From Gammaproteobacteria bacterium (lineage in GTDB: Bacteria; Pseudomonadota; Gammaproteobacteria; SZUA-140), in NCBI GenBank assembly GCA_021648525.1, contig JAKISP010000018.1, forward strand, positions 1-63,962: 63,962 bases of DNA, given 5' to 3'. Shown in pieces: positions 45,340-54,781 of this stretch. Every line of letters begins with the position of its first letter. Within the stretch, counting starts at the first letter, position 1. The translations under genes and the position numbers were made by a program. The notes beneath the pieces are model-generated. The model saw only the letters and a list, made by a program, of their open reading frames with translations, was not told where the DNA came from and ran no database searches.

Positions 45340-48300
45340 ATGATTGGTATTAAACGAAACAAAGCGCTATCTTACACGAGCAGCCTCATAGGCTGCTTAC
45401 TGCTATTCGCCATCTCTCAACCTGTACTCGCATTTAATTTCACAGTCAATAACAACAATGACATTGTCGATAGCACGCCTGGTGATGGTATTTGTGAAAC
45501 CGGTCCTGGCAATGGTATTTGTACGCTACGAGCCGCAATCCAGGAAAGTAATGCATGGCCGGGTAAGGATTCTATCCACCTGCCCTCCGACACTTACACA
45601 CTTACATTGACAGGTTCTGACAATACTGCGATCGCTGGTGATCTTGATATTACAGATGATGTAACGCTGCGTGGCGTCAGCCAAAGCACCTCCATCATTC
45701 GAGCAAACAACAGTGATCGCCTGTATTTTAGTCGTGACCGCATATTAGATATTCACAATGTTGCCGTTCAAATCCAGAATTTGACGATCCGAGATGGTGT
45801 CGCTATTGGTAATATCGGTGGCGGCATCCGCAACATCGCTGGCGCACTCACTATTCGTAACACCACACTCGATGGTAATCAGACAACCGACCTTGGCTTT
45901 GGTGGAGGTGGACTTCACAACACTGGGCCACTAATTATTGATAACAGTACTTTTATCAATAATAGATCATCCAGAGGCGGTGGCATCATGCATTTCAGCA
46001 ATGACATGATCATTACCAATAGCCGCATCACTGATAACGTTGTCGATCTTGGGGCCGGTAGCGGCGGCGGAATCTTCACACAGACAACAGGCAACGCCAC
46101 GATTATCAATACCACAATTGATAGTAATATCGCAGCTCTCGGCGGCGGCGGCGGGATATATTCTGTTAATGGCCTTTCCCTGCTCAATAGCACCATTAGT
46201 AATAACAGCGCATTACTCGTTGGTGGTGGTGGAATCTATGATATCGGCCTTTACCCCCTGATTATTACAAATAGCACCATCAGCGGTAACTTAGCTTCTG
46301 GTAATGGTGGCGGTATTCAAACAAGGCGAAGCCTTGCCACTATCACCAATAGCACCATATATAACAACAGTGCTTTTGGCACACACAATCCAGTTGAAGG
46401 TACATATAATGGCCATGGTGGTGGGCTTTATGTTCCACGCGGACAGAGCATCACATTAAATAACACCATTATTTCTGGCAATAGCGCCTCTATACTTGTC
46501 CCGCCTGGCAATAATTGCTACAGCCAAAGTGACGACGGGATTTTTTCCCCAATCCTGACCATATCAAATAACACTATCGCCAGCGATAGTTCCTGTGAAT
46601 TAACGGGTACTAATGATCAATCCAGTGTAAACCCAAATTTAAATAGCATACTAGGCATTAATGGCGGCCCAACACTCACTCATTCAGTCACCCCCCCTGG
46701 TATCGCTATTGACCTCGGTACCAATGTAGCGTGCCCAGCCACAGATCAGCGTAACTTTCCTCGCCCAGTTAATGGTGGTGGCGGCCTGACTTGCGACATT
46801 GGATCATTTGAATATGACCCAACACCCTCCATTGCGGATCTTGCAGTGATCCTTGAAGACTCCATGGATCCTGCTATTAATGGGAACCCACTATCATACC
46901 GCATTGTTGTCACTAATCACGGCCCTGACGCTGCCAACAGCGTCGTTCTCACGAACCTGTTAGATAGTGGTGTTAACTACAGTTCTGATGATTCATCTTG
47001 CAATACTGGTGCTCTACCTTCAATAAACTGCTCTCTGGGCATTCTCTTAGCTGGTGATAGTAGAACCATTAATATCACCGTATTACCCACCACTATCGGC
47101 CTGCTTAACAATATAGCCTCTGTATCGGCCACTGAAGTCGACCCCAATCTTAGTAATAACAGTGCAACAGAAATGACTGATACCAGCTCACCCACCGACC
47201 TGAATATAAACATAGCAGGCTCGGTTGACCCCGCGATTGCCAATGTTCCAATGACTTATACAATAAACATCACAAATAATGGGCCAAACACGGCTCGACG
47301 CGTCATTGGTGCCATCACTCTTGACAGTAATATCGAACTGCTCAGTGCCACTCCCAATGTAGGGAGCTGTCTATCTGCAAGCTTTAATTCGCGTCCAGTC
47401 TGTGAACTCGGCGATCTGGCCAGTGGAGCATCAATCACCATTATTGCATCGGTAGTTCCTCAACTAGCTGGCTCTGTCACCAACAGGGTATACGCATCAT
47501 TTAATGGCTACGACCCAATTATGAGCAACAACGTTGCCGAAATAACAACGGTGGTAAATGCCGATGCAACACTCTCCATTACCACCATTGATTCACCAGA
47601 CCCTGCTTTTCAGGATGCCGATATCCTGTATAGCTTTACTGTCTCTAACAGCGGTCCATCAACTACACATAACACACAACTTGTCGTCACTTTTCCACCG
47701 GGTATGTCACTTAGCTCAGCCAGCGGGGCATCACCACTCTATTGCTCCGGCGCAGAGATAGTCACTTGCGACCTCGAATCAATTACAGTCGGTTTCAAAA
47801 TAATAACACTCGTGGCCAGAGCTGAGTTCGTTGGCACTTATACAGTCAATTCTTCAGTGACAAGCAATGAAACAAACACGCCAGCCACTGATATCGAAGT
47901 CACTCAGGTAAACCCACTACCCGCGTCACCTCCACCCGTCGCAGATCTTTTGATCACCATGGTTGATGCCGCAGACCCAGTTGTCGTTGGTAATACTATT
48001 ACTTATAACATTACTGCAACGAATAATAATGGCCCTAATATCGCGCAAAATACCATTGTTACAGTCACGCTACCGAGTGCTACACAGTTCATTTCAGCCC
48101 CATCAAACTGCTCTCATAATGGCGGAATTGTGACCTGTAATGTGGGCACACTTGCAATCAACATCTCTACCAATATCACCATCTCCGTTCAAACGTCCCG
48201 TGAAGGCACTTTTAGTGCTTATGCGACAATCAGTGACTCTGTAGGCAATGACCCAGAACTGGCAAATAACACCATGTTACAAACCACCAAAGTCAATGCA

Positions 48301-48465
48301 AACGGTGGAGGCAGCTCCACTGGACCCAGGTTAAACAGCGGCGGTGGATATACCGTTATTGCCGAACTCGGCGTATTGCTATTCATCACCATCATGTTAT
48401 TTTATAGGCGAAAAGTCAGCTATAATCTTACAATTGCTGACAAATCCAGCCATATTTCCAGGTGA
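45340..48465 (+). CDS. large secreted or surface protein: CSLREA region, beta-helix, four DUF11 repeats
   Basis: 1041 residues. A signal peptide (about 31 residues, ending VLA) is followed by a CSLREA-type segment (GICTLRAAIQESNAW, about 57-71), a parallel beta-helix rich in NTTI/NSTI repeats and GGGI turns (about 110-440), then four DUF11-like repeats of some 122 residues beginning near 498, 620, 740 and 867 (ADLAVILEDSMDPAI; SYRIVVTNHGPDAAN). The end has a Gly/Ser-rich linker, a hydrophobic helix (VIAELGVLLFITIMLFY) and RRK, a sorting-type anchor. It is exported and probably cell-surface attached. Few lysines, many Asn/Thr/Ser. No clear ribosome site, low GC. Confidence 0.85.
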   Translation: MIGIKRNKALSYTSSLIGCLLLFAISQPVLAFNFTVNNNNDIVDSTPGDGICETGPGNGICTLRAAIQESNAWPGKDSIHLPSDTYTLTLTGSDNTAIAGDLDITDDVTLRGVSQSTSIIRANNSDRLYFSRDRILDIHNVAVQIQNLTIRDGVAIGNIGGGIRNIAGALTIRNTTLDGNQTTDLGFGGGGLHNTGPLIIDNSTFINNRSSRGGGIMHFSNDMIITNSRITDNVVDLGAGSGGGIFTQTTGNATIINTTIDSNIAALGGGGGIYSVNGLSLLNSTISNNSALLVGGGGIYDIGLYPLIITNSTISGNLASGNGGGIQTRRSLATITNSTIYNNSAFGTHNPVEGTYNGHGGGLYVPRGQSITLNNTIISGNSASILVPPGNNCYSQSDDGIFSPILTISNNTIASDSSCELTGTNDQSSVNPNLNSILGINGGPTLTHSVTPPGIAIDLGTNVACPATDQRNFPRPVNGGGGLTCDIGSFEYDPTPSIADLAVILEDSMDPAINGNPLSYRIVVTNHGPDAANSVVLTNLLDSGVNYSSDDSSCNTGALPSINCSLGILLAGDSRTINITVLPTTIGLLNNIASVSATEVDPNLSNNSATEMTDTSSPTDLNINIAGSVDPAIANVPMTYTINITNNGPNTARRVIGAITLDSNIELLSATPNVGSCLSASFNSRPVCELGDLASGASITIIASVVPQLAGSVTNRVYASFNGYDPIMSNNVAEITTVVNADATLSITTIDSPDPAFQDADILYSFTVSNSGPSTTHNTQLVVTFPPGMSLSSASGASPLYCSGAEIVTCDLESITVGFKIITLVARAEFVGTYTVNSSVTSNETNTPATDIEVTQVNPLPASPPPVADLLITMVDAADPVVVGNTITYNITATNNNGPNIAQNTIVTVTLPSATQFISAPSNCSHNGGIVTCNVGTLAINISTNITISVQTSREGTFSAYATISDSVGNDPELANNTMLQTTKVNANGGGSSTGPRLNSGGGYTVIAELGVLLFITIMLFYRRKVSYNLTIADKSSHISR

Positions 48466-48527
48466 ATTACCTACAATCTCTTACAAGCCCATTGGCTTAT
48501 TCAGCATATTAATATATACTGAATTAC

Positions 48528-48830
48528 ATGGAAAAACGAAACGAAAATAAACGCTACATTGCGGCTTCAAATAACCTGCGCTCAATCTCTCACCCTTTAA
48601 GATTGGCGGTACTTTGTGAGCTAACTAAAGGCCCCAGGAACGTTACCGAACTGCTATCGGTCACAGGAGTGTCTCAACCCAATCTTTCACAGCATCTAGC
48701 AAAACTACGGATGTCAGGTGTCGTCACTAATGAACGAAGAAATCAGCATGTTTATTACAGCATTGCTAGCCCGGTCATCACCGAAGTGATTAAGAACCTT
48801 CGCAGTATTTATAAATTAAGCATAAAGTAA
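48528..48830 (+). CDS. ArsR family transcriptional regulator
   Basis: 100 residues, a winged helix with SHPLRLAVLCELTKGPRNVT, ELLSVTGVSQPNLSQHLAKL and VVTNERRNQHVYYSI. The classic ArsR metal site ELCVCDL is replaced, leaving one cysteine in that helix, so metal sensing as in ArsR is not evident. It is 62 bases past the surface-protein gene on the same strand with no terminator between, and may be co-transcribed with it. No metal-resistance gene is adjacent. Confidence 0.9.
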   Translation: MEKRNENKRYIAASNNLRSISHPLRLAVLCELTKGPRNVTELLSVTGVSQPNLSQHLAKLRMSGVVTNERRNQHVYYSIASPVITEVIKNLRSIYKLSIK

Positions 48831-48859
48831 GTGTTTTTCCCACTCTGTAGGGAAAACAC
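48831..48859 (+). terminator. hairpin after the ArsR-type gene
   Basis: GTGTTTTTCCC (48831-48841) pairs with GGGAAAACAC (48850-48859). It directly follows the stop codon. It lacks a strong T run, so it is a moderate terminator call. Confidence 0.5.
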
Positions 48860-48923
48860 CGGCACACAGAACTGGTAATCAGCACAAAATACGCTGCTTT
48901 GCTGGCCCTGACTAAGCTTAGCG

Positions 48924-48970
48924 CCCTGATCTACCGCAGACTAGTACGGTAGTTTATTGACAGATCAGGG
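48924..48970 (-). terminator. nested hairpin at the end of nudE
   Basis: Outer stem CCCTGATC (48924-48931) with GATCAGGG (48963-48970), inner stem CTACCG/CGGTAG (48931-48936, 48947-48952). It includes the nudE stop and may end nudE transcription from the minus strand and arsR read-through from the plus strand. Confidence 0.45.
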
Positions 48971-49534
48971 TACACAAGGCTCTGGGCCTCTTCTTTTAGC
49001 CAATAAGTCCCTCACCATATAAAGCGCCGCAATGCTGCGCGCCTCAGTACAATCGTCTTGTCGAAACAATTCATCCAGCTTTGAAATTTGCCACGGCACT
49101 ACCTCTATCACCTCCGGCTCGTCACCAGGCAGTCGCTGTTCATATAGCGCCTCAGCCAGAACAATATGCGTCTGTTGACTGGAATACCCAGGCGAGGAGG
49201 TCAATGTCTTTAACAAGGTTAGCTGCCTGGCCCCATAACCCACCTCCTCCATCATCTCTCGATTTGCAGCATCCAGCACATCTTCATCAGCTTCAATTCG
49301 CCCCTTTGGCAGCGCAAGCTCATAACGATCGACACCTGCCGCATACTCGCGTATCAACAACACCGTCTTATCGTCAATCATTGGCACCGCCAACACTGCA
49401 CCATATGAACTCGTCTTAAGTCGCTCGTATTGCACAAAAACCCCATTAGAAAACTTCAGGTCCAACGCCTCCACCTTAAACAGGCGTGTTTTCGCGACTG
49501 TTTTAACATTTAATATTTGTGGTTTTTTGAGCAT
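48965..49534 (-). CDS. nudE: Nudix hydrolase NudE
   Basis: 189 residues from the ATG at 49534 (AAGGA upstream); TTG starts just before it are less likely. The Nudix box is complete: GRIEADEDVLDAANREMMEE then VGYG, fitting GX5EX7REUXEEXGU. NudE cuts ADP-ribose, Ap3A and NADH-like compounds. It is divergent from yrfG; the same two genes are neighbours in enterics, supporting both names. Confidence 0.92.
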   Translation of the reverse strand: MLKKPQILNVKTVAKTRLFKVEALDLKFSNGVFVQYERLKTSSYGAVLAVPMIDDKTVLLIREYAAGVDRYELALPKGRIEADEDVLDAANREMMEEVGYGARQLTLLKTLTSSPGYSSQQTHIVLAEALYEQRLPGDEPEVIEVVPWQISKLDELFRQDDCTEARSIAALYMVRDLLAKRRGPEPCVP

Positions 49535-49617
49535 CACCAATCCTTTATCATAGCCTCGATCTGGTACTACAGTACCACTACTTTTCCTGATATCAACCTA
49601 CTACTAGAGCATCAAAA

Positions 49618-50283
49618 ATGGTCAACTGGAATGACATACAGAACGTACTATTAGATATGGACGGCACGCTGCTTGACCTCCATTTTGATAACTACTTCTG
49701 GCGCGAACACCTACCAACGCGTTTTGCAGAAAAACACAACATCGAGCTTAGCGAAGCAAAGGCCAGCCTGTTTTCTCGTTTTGAAAAGGTTGAAGGCACC
49801 ATGCAATGGTACTGCCTCGATTACTGGGCGGAAGAACTCGAGATGGATATTGTTTTCCTGAAAGAAGAGGTCATACACTTAATAGCAGTACACCCCCATG
49901 TAATCGATTTTCTTCGTGCAATGCGCCGCACAGGCAAACATATCGCGCTGGTCACGAATGCACATCACAACAGCCTGGCACTCAAGATGAAACACACCCG
50001 TATTGGTGAGTACCTTGACGCAGTGATCTCATCACACAGCATTGGCCTGCCCAAAGAAGACCCCATGTTCTGGCTAAAGCTGCAAAAACAGCTGCCATTC
50101 AAGACCGAATCATCACTATTAATTGATGACAACACCACTGTGCTGCGCTCTGCAAAGCACTTTGGCATTGCACATCTATTGGCAGTAAAGAACCCTGATA
50201 GCAAGCAACCGCCCTGTGACCATGGTGAATTCGAGGCCATTCAGAGCTTTCTCGACATCACACCAGCCAGGCCCGGTAGCTAG
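49618..50283 (+). CDS. yrfG: GMP/IMP nucleotidase of the HAD family (YrfG)
   Basis: 221 residues. HAD motif I VLLDMDGTLLDLHFDN (nucleophile Asp in DMDGT), motif II LVTNAHHNS and motif III/IV around GLPKEDPMFW and LLIDDNTTVL are intact. YrfG dephosphorylates purine 5'-nucleotides such as GMP and IMP. Divergent from nudE, 83 bases between the starts. Single gene. Confidence 0.93.
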   Translation: MVNWNDIQNVLLDMDGTLLDLHFDNYFWREHLPTRFAEKHNIELSEAKASLFSRFEKVEGTMQWYCLDYWAEELEMDIVFLKEEVIHLIAVHPHVIDFLRAMRRTGKHIALVTNAHHNSLALKMKHTRIGEYLDAVISSHSIGLPKEDPMFWLKLQKQLPFKTESSLLIDDNTTVLRSAKHFGIAHLLAVKNPDSKQPPCDHGEFEAIQSFLDITPARPGS

Positions 50284-50296
50284 TTCACTGTCAAGG

Positions 50297-50698
50297 CTAC
50301 TTTCCCCAACGTTTATAACGTTTCTTGCAGTACTTCAATAACGCATCGTAGCCATCGAAAAATAACTCAAAGCCATTCTCTGCTGACTCGTCCAGTTCAC
50401 AATAATCATTGCTATATTCACGGCAGACTTGCGGCCGTGTATCATAGATGCCGCAGATCCCCCCTTTACCCAAATGCATACAGATATTATTTATCAACAG
50501 AAACCAGCCATCTTCATCTTTATAAAGTTGCACATCGCGATGCGCTAGCTGCCACAATAGATGATCGAAATCCTGTTTAGAGCGCGGCGTATCTACCTGC
50601 TGTGTAATATACGTACAACACTTTGAATTGGTACAATAGCTACATTTAGTCTCCGGCGTAACATCAGCCGGGACAATTGGAATCGTCTTTCTACCCAT
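50297..50698 (-). CDS. YkgJ family cysteine cluster protein
   Basis: 133 residues with the pattern CSYCTNSKCCTYITQQ near the N-terminus and GGICGIYDTRPQVCREY later, then YCKKRYKRWGK. YkgJ proteins are thought to bind zinc or Fe-S with their eight cysteines; function is unknown. Convergent with yrfG, whose stop is 14 bases away. Next to the phosphorylase-SPL-SDR genes but on the opposite strand. Confidence 0.9.
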   Translation of the reverse strand: MGRKTIPIVPADVTPETKCSYCTNSKCCTYITQQVDTPRSKQDFDHLLWQLAHRDVQLYKDEDGWFLLINNICMHLGKGGICGIYDTRPQVCREYSNDYCELDESAENGFELFFDGYDALLKYCKKRYKRWGK

Positions 50699-50835
50699 GA
50701 TAATGCACTAGCCCTTATGATTATACTGACACATTGTGGCTCTAATTGTGAACGAAGTCACCATAGAATAATAGCGCTAATAGCATCGCACTTACTCACA
50801 CACAAAAATGCCAGGACAAATAAAAAGGCAGGGCT

Positions 50836-51666
50836 ATGATCAATATTATCACCGCACTACAGTGCGAAGCTCGCCCACTGATTGAGTATTATAAACTGCG
50901 AGGCAATGCACGGCACAATGCATTCCGTTGCTACCAAAATGATGATATGCAATTGATCGTCAGCGGCATCGGTAAATTATCCGCTGCGACTGCCACCACC
51001 TATCTTGCCGCAAGCACACCTGGCACAGCTTCCTCTGCATGGTTAAACCTTGGTATTGCAGGCCATGCTAACAAGGCAACTGGAATACCATTACTAGCAC
51101 ATAAACTCATCGATAATGCCAGTGAACAACAGTGGTTTCCCGGCATTGTAATGCCCATTTCGTGCGATAGCGAAACATTAACGACTGTCGATAAACCTGA
51201 ACAGGAATATCGCAAGGACACGATGGTCGATATGGAGGCTAGTGGCTTTTATGCCGCCGCCTCTCGCTTTCAGAGTTGCGAGCTAATTCACTCACTAAAA
51301 ATTATTTCTGATAACCAGCAACACACATCAGAACAGATCACTGAAAAAATAACGACAGCTATGATCAGCGACAATATGGCCACGATTGATTCAGTCATTA
51401 ATCCGCTACTTGAACTCAGCTCACAGCTAAACACTATCGAGCAGGTACCAGCTGAGATATATGACTTTATGGCACAATGGCACTTTACTACCTATCAACA
51501 AAATGAACTTCGCCACCTACTTCGTCGCTGGCATGCGCTATCACTAACAGACCATCCATCGCATCATGACTTTTCCTCTCATACAACAAGTAAGGCCGTA
51601 CTGAGCGCAATTAAAAAATTCTTGGATGAACAACCTATCTCATTTAACACTAAGGCGATCCAATAA
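50836..51666 (+). CDS. nucleoside phosphorylase-like protein with helical tail
   Basis: 276 residues. The first 200 resemble the phosphorylase / MTA-SAH nucleosidase fold: INIITALQCEARPLIEYYK at the start with a Glu at 11, WLNLGIAGHA, VDMEASGFYAAASRF (Glu about 133) and HSLKIISDNQQH with the catalytic-type Asp. A roughly 75-residue helical tail after residue 200 is extra (FTTYQQNELRHLLRRW). The stop overlaps the next start by one base (TAATG), so it works with the radical SAM protein. Substrate unknown. Confidence 0.82.
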   Translation: MINIITALQCEARPLIEYYKLRGNARHNAFRCYQNDDMQLIVSGIGKLSAATATTYLAASTPGTASSAWLNLGIAGHANKATGIPLLAHKLIDNASEQQWFPGIVMPISCDSETLTTVDKPEQEYRKDTMVDMEASGFYAAASRFQSCELIHSLKIISDNQQHTSEQITEKITTAMISDNMATIDSVINPLLELSSQLNTIEQVPAEIYDFMAQWHFTTYQQNELRHLLRRWHALSLTDHPSHHDFSSHTTSKAVLSAIKKFLDEQPISFNTKAIQ

Positions 51667-52664
51667 TGCACCGTCTTATTTATATCGAAGAAGAAGTGGC
51701 AAACCACCCTCGTACAAAAGCAATTTGTGAGCGCTTTCCAAAAGCAACAAAAGTTTACTGCAAATACTACGGTGAGGTCTTCAACCGCAAAGGGCAAAAT
51801 TTCCGCCTGCAAAAACAGCAACCCGCATTGATCCTCGCGCGAAAACATAAAAAACATGTGCTCAATGCACCCGATGGTTATGGTATCGGTGGCCGAAATA
51901 ATTACTATTTTTCACACATGCTCAACTGCGTCTACGATTGTCGTTACTGTTTTCTTCAGGGTATGTACCGTTCCGCAAACTATGTCATCTTTGTCAATTA
52001 TGAAGAGTTCCAGCAAGCGATTATCGAAACAGCTGCACAACACCCAGATGAAGAGTCATGGTTTTTCTCTGGCTATGATTGTGATAGCCTTGCTTATGAG
52101 CCTGTAACAGATTTTACAGATCATTTTCTCCCAACCTTCGCTCAACTACCCAATGCACACCTTGAGCTACGTACCAAAAGCCTGCAAATTCGCGCGTTAC
52201 TGAAAGCAGCGCCGATAAAAAACTGCATTGTCGCCTATAGCTTCACGCCCGAAGAGATATCGCAAGCGCTCGAACACGGCGTGCCATCTGTTGAAAAACG
52301 TATCGAGGCAATGATCAAACTACAACAACATGGCTGGAGACTTGGACTAAGATTTGATCCAATGATTTATCAGGAAGGGTTTGAAGAGGCTTACAAAAAC
52401 CTGTTCAAACAAATTTTTTCACGCCTTCCCGCTGACAGCATTCACTCTGTTAGCCTTGGTACGTTGCGCACTCCAAAAGTTTTTCACCAGAACATGGTAA
52501 ACCTTTACCCTGAAGAAAAACTCTTTGCAGGCCGATTTAATGAAAATCGCGGCATGATCACTTATCAAAAAGAGCTCGAAGAACAGATGACCAATTTTTG
52601 CCAGGAACAGTTAATGCAATACATTCCGCAAAGCCTTTTTTTTGCCTGCACGCCACCCGAATAG
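51666..52664 (+). CDS. spore-photoproduct-lyase-like radical SAM protein
   Basis: 332 residues. A [4Fe-4S]-binding CxxxCxxC is at C88, C92 and C95 (NCVYDCRYCFLQG), then an SPL-like layout (HLELRTKSLQIRALL; SFTPEEISQALEHG). SPL repairs spore photoproduct thymine dimers; in Bacillus a downstream Cys supplies a hydrogen atom, and here GYDCDSLAYEP has a Cys (139) close to that place but shifted by my alignment. This organism is unlikely to sporulate, so another lesion or RNA or nucleoside substrate is possible. Coupled to the phosphorylase. Confidence 0.85.
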   Translation: MHRLIYIEEEVANHPRTKAICERFPKATKVYCKYYGEVFNRKGQNFRLQKQQPALILARKHKKHVLNAPDGYGIGGRNNYYFSHMLNCVYDCRYCFLQGMYRSANYVIFVNYEEFQQAIIETAAQHPDEESWFFSGYDCDSLAYEPVTDFTDHFLPTFAQLPNAHLELRTKSLQIRALLKAAPIKNCIVAYSFTPEEISQALEHGVPSVEKRIEAMIKLQQHGWRLGLRFDPMIYQEGFEEAYKNLFKQIFSRLPADSIHSVSLGTLRTPKVFHQNMVNLYPEEKLFAGRFNENRGMITYQKELEEQMTNFCQEQLMQYIPQSLFFACTPPE

Positions 52665-52680
52665 AGAGGGCCATAGCCCA

Positions 52681-53400
52681 ATGAAATTGCGTTCTCGAAA
52701 AATATTAATCACTGGCGCAAGCTCAGGCATCGGCCGTGAAACCTGCAAAAGGTTACTCAACGATGGCCACCAGGTAATTGGTATTGCTCGTGACTTCAGC
52801 AAATTCCCATGTGATGACGATGCTTTCACCCCAATCACTATTGACCTTGAAGTCGTTGAGACATTACCAGAACAGCTACAGGCACTGGCAAAAGCACAAA
52901 GTGATACAGATGCAATTATCTGTTGTGCTGGGCGCGGCCAGTTTGGTTCACTTGAAGAGTTTTCATATGAGCAGATTCGCTCACTGATCAATCTAAATTT
53001 TATCAGCCAGGCCTTTATTGCACGCGCCTTCCTGCCCGTTTTAAAACGACAACAAAGTAGCACACTTATTTTCATCGGCTCTGAGGCTGCTCTCAGGGGT
53101 AGCCGTAAAGGAAGCATCTACTGCGCCAGTAAATTTGCACTGCGAGGCCTTGCGCAGGCATTGCGTGATGAGTGCAGTAAAAGCGGCGTATCTGTCAGCA
53201 TCATCAACCCCGGTATGGTGAAGACCAAGTTCTTTGATGAACTCTCATTTAGCCATGGTGATGAAGAAGATAATTATTTATTACCAGAAGATGTCGTCGA
53301 TGCTATTGCGCTCATCATTAACGCGCGCGGCAGCACCGTAATTGACGAGATAAACCTTTCACCACTCAAGCACGTGGTGCAATCAAAACCAGCCAACTAA
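52681..53400 (+). CDS. short-chain dehydrogenase/reductase
   Basis: 239 residues from the ATG at 52681 with GAGAGG upstream; an earlier start at 52642 overlaps the SPL-like gene. NAD(P) site ILITGASSGIGRETC (8-22), NNAG replaced by CCAGRGQFG, Ser in FIGSEAALRG and YxxxK as YCASKFALR. A complete SDR catalytic set. It is 16 bases after the radical SAM gene and probably finishes the operon; the hydroxyl or keto substrate is unknown. Confidence 0.9.
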   Translation: MKLRSRKILITGASSGIGRETCKRLLNDGHQVIGIARDFSKFPCDDDAFTPITIDLEVVETLPEQLQALAKAQSDTDAIICCAGRGQFGSLEEFSYEQIRSLINLNFISQAFIARAFLPVLKRQQSSTLIFIGSEAALRGSRKGSIYCASKFALRGLAQALRDECSKSGVSVSIINPGMVKTKFFDELSFSHGDEEDNYLLPEDVVDAIALIINARGSTVIDEINLSPLKHVVQSKPAN

Positions 53401-53405
53401 GCTTT

Positions 53406-53433
53406 GTAGCACCCGAATCATCTCGGGCGCTAC
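53406..53433. terminator. bidirectional terminator between SDR gene and pfkB-type gene
   Basis: GTAGCACCCGA (53406-53416) with TCGGGCGCTAC (53423-53433) is an almost perfect 11-base stem between two convergent genes. Each side has a short A/T-rich flank. Suits a terminator for both. Confidence 0.65.
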
Positions 53434-53441
53434 TTATCAGA

Positions 53442-54374
53442 TCAAATACTGCGTTCAAACTCTTTCACAAAACGCGCATCAAATGCTTCACGCGTATAAG
53501 AGTGCTGCTGCGTACCGTGATGCTCAATCTTGATACCACCTGCCAGTGATGCAATACGACCGATCGTTTCCCAGTCCATATCATTCATCAAGCCGTGTAA
53601 AAGACCGGCACGATAGGCATCACCACAACCTGTTGGATCTGCTAACTGAGAAGTTTCAATAGAAGGGATTTCGATACGTTTTCCCTTCGTGTAAATATGT
53701 GAACCTTCGCCACCGAGAGTAACGATCAATGCATCAACACGCTCAGCTATTTCATGCGGCGACTTTTCAGTACGCTGCTGCAACATCTCCATTTCATAAT
53801 CATTCACAGTCACCCAGCTCGCCTGTTCAACAAAGCGCATTAAATCTTCGCCATCAAACATCGGCATTCCCTGGCCGGGATCAAAGATGAATGGCACGCC
53901 CACTTCTGCAAACTCTTTTGCATGTTCAATCATGCCATCACGACCATCCGGTGACACAATGCCAATCGACGCACCCGATGCATCAGCGACATGATTTTCG
54001 TGAGACATGCTCATCGCACCTGGATGAAAGGCTGTGATCTGATTATCATCAAGATCAGTAGTGATGAAGGCCTGACCAGTATAACTGTCACCAATTACTT
54101 TGATGTGGTCTCGGCTAATACCACACTTATCCATCCACTCAGCATAAGGAGAAAAGTCACTACCCACGGTTGCCATCGGCAATGGCTCAGCACCTAGCAG
54201 CTTGAGATTGTAAGCAATATTACCGGCACAACCACCAAATTCACGCCGCATGTCTGGCACTAGAAAGGAGACATTCAACATGTGCACCTTGTCGGGCAAG
54301 ATATGGTTTTTGAATTTGTCATGAAACACCATGATAGTGTCGTAAGCATAAGAACCACAAATCAGTGCGGACAT
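53442..54374 (-). CDS. PfkB family sugar / nucleoside kinase
   Basis: 310 residues. PfkB features: RREFGGCAGNIAYNLKLLGA at the N-terminal signature, and the ATP and catalytic loop DPTGCGDAYRAGLLHG with its Asp. The closest remembered relatives are the adenosine-kinase-like carbohydrate kinases of gammaproteobacteria, so a nucleoside substrate is possible. It is 45 bases upstream of dgkA's stop, on the same strand as gcv genes. Substrate not determined. Confidence 0.85.
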   Translation of the reverse strand: MSALICGSYAYDTIMVFHDKFKNHILPDKVHMLNVSFLVPDMRREFGGCAGNIAYNLKLLGAEPLPMATVGSDFSPYAEWMDKCGISRDHIKVIGDSYTGQAFITTDLDDNQITAFHPGAMSMSHENHVADASGASIGIVSPDGRDGMIEHAKEFAEVGVPFIFDPGQGMPMFDGEDLMRFVEQASWVTVNDYEMEMLQQRTEKSPHEIAERVDALIVTLGGEGSHIYTKGKRIEIPSIETSQLADPTGCGDAYRAGLLHGLMNDMDWETIGRIASLAGGIKIEHHGTQQHSYTREAFDARFVKEFERSI

Positions 54375-54418
54375 TGTATTTCCTTTTATGAAATTAACTT
54401 CTGGTTTTAGTCACGCCG

Positions 54419-54781
54419 CTAGCCAGTCATCACTAGCAACCACACCACAAAAACGTTTATTAATGCGATAAATACCGCGGCTGAAGCAATGTCTTTGGCT
54501 CGCCCAGAAAGCGCATGCAGCTCGCCACCAAAACGGTCAACAACGGCTTCTATCGCTGAATTCACCAACTCAACAATCAATACCAACAACAGACTACCAA
54601 TCAATAATGCTCGCTCAACACCGTTATCGCCCAGCCATAAGGCAAGTGGCACTAGCATTAATAATAAAGCTAACTCCTGACGAAATGCCGTTTCATGTTT
54701 GAATGCCGCCTTCAGGCCTGCCACCGAATAACCGGTAGCAGCAATCACTCGCGCTAATCCTTTTTTACCTGGTTTGCTCAC
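54419..54781 (-). CDS. dgkA: diacylglycerol kinase
   Basis: 120 residues from a GTG at 54781 (GGAAACCCG upstream), overlapping the gcvPB 3' end by 17 bases; a start at 54829 lies deep in gcvPB. Three membrane helices and the catalytic [15 protein letters not shown] are present, plus the first-segment [15 protein letters not shown]. DgkA recycles diacylglycerol to phosphatidate in the inner membrane. The overlap shows that it is translated with gcvPB. Confidence 0.93.
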   Translation of the reverse strand: MSKPGKKGLARVIAATGYSVAGLKAAFKHETAFRQELALLLMLVPLALWLGDNGVERALLIGSLLLVLIVELVNSAIEAVVDRFGGELHALSGRAKDIASAAVFIALINVFVVWLLVMTG

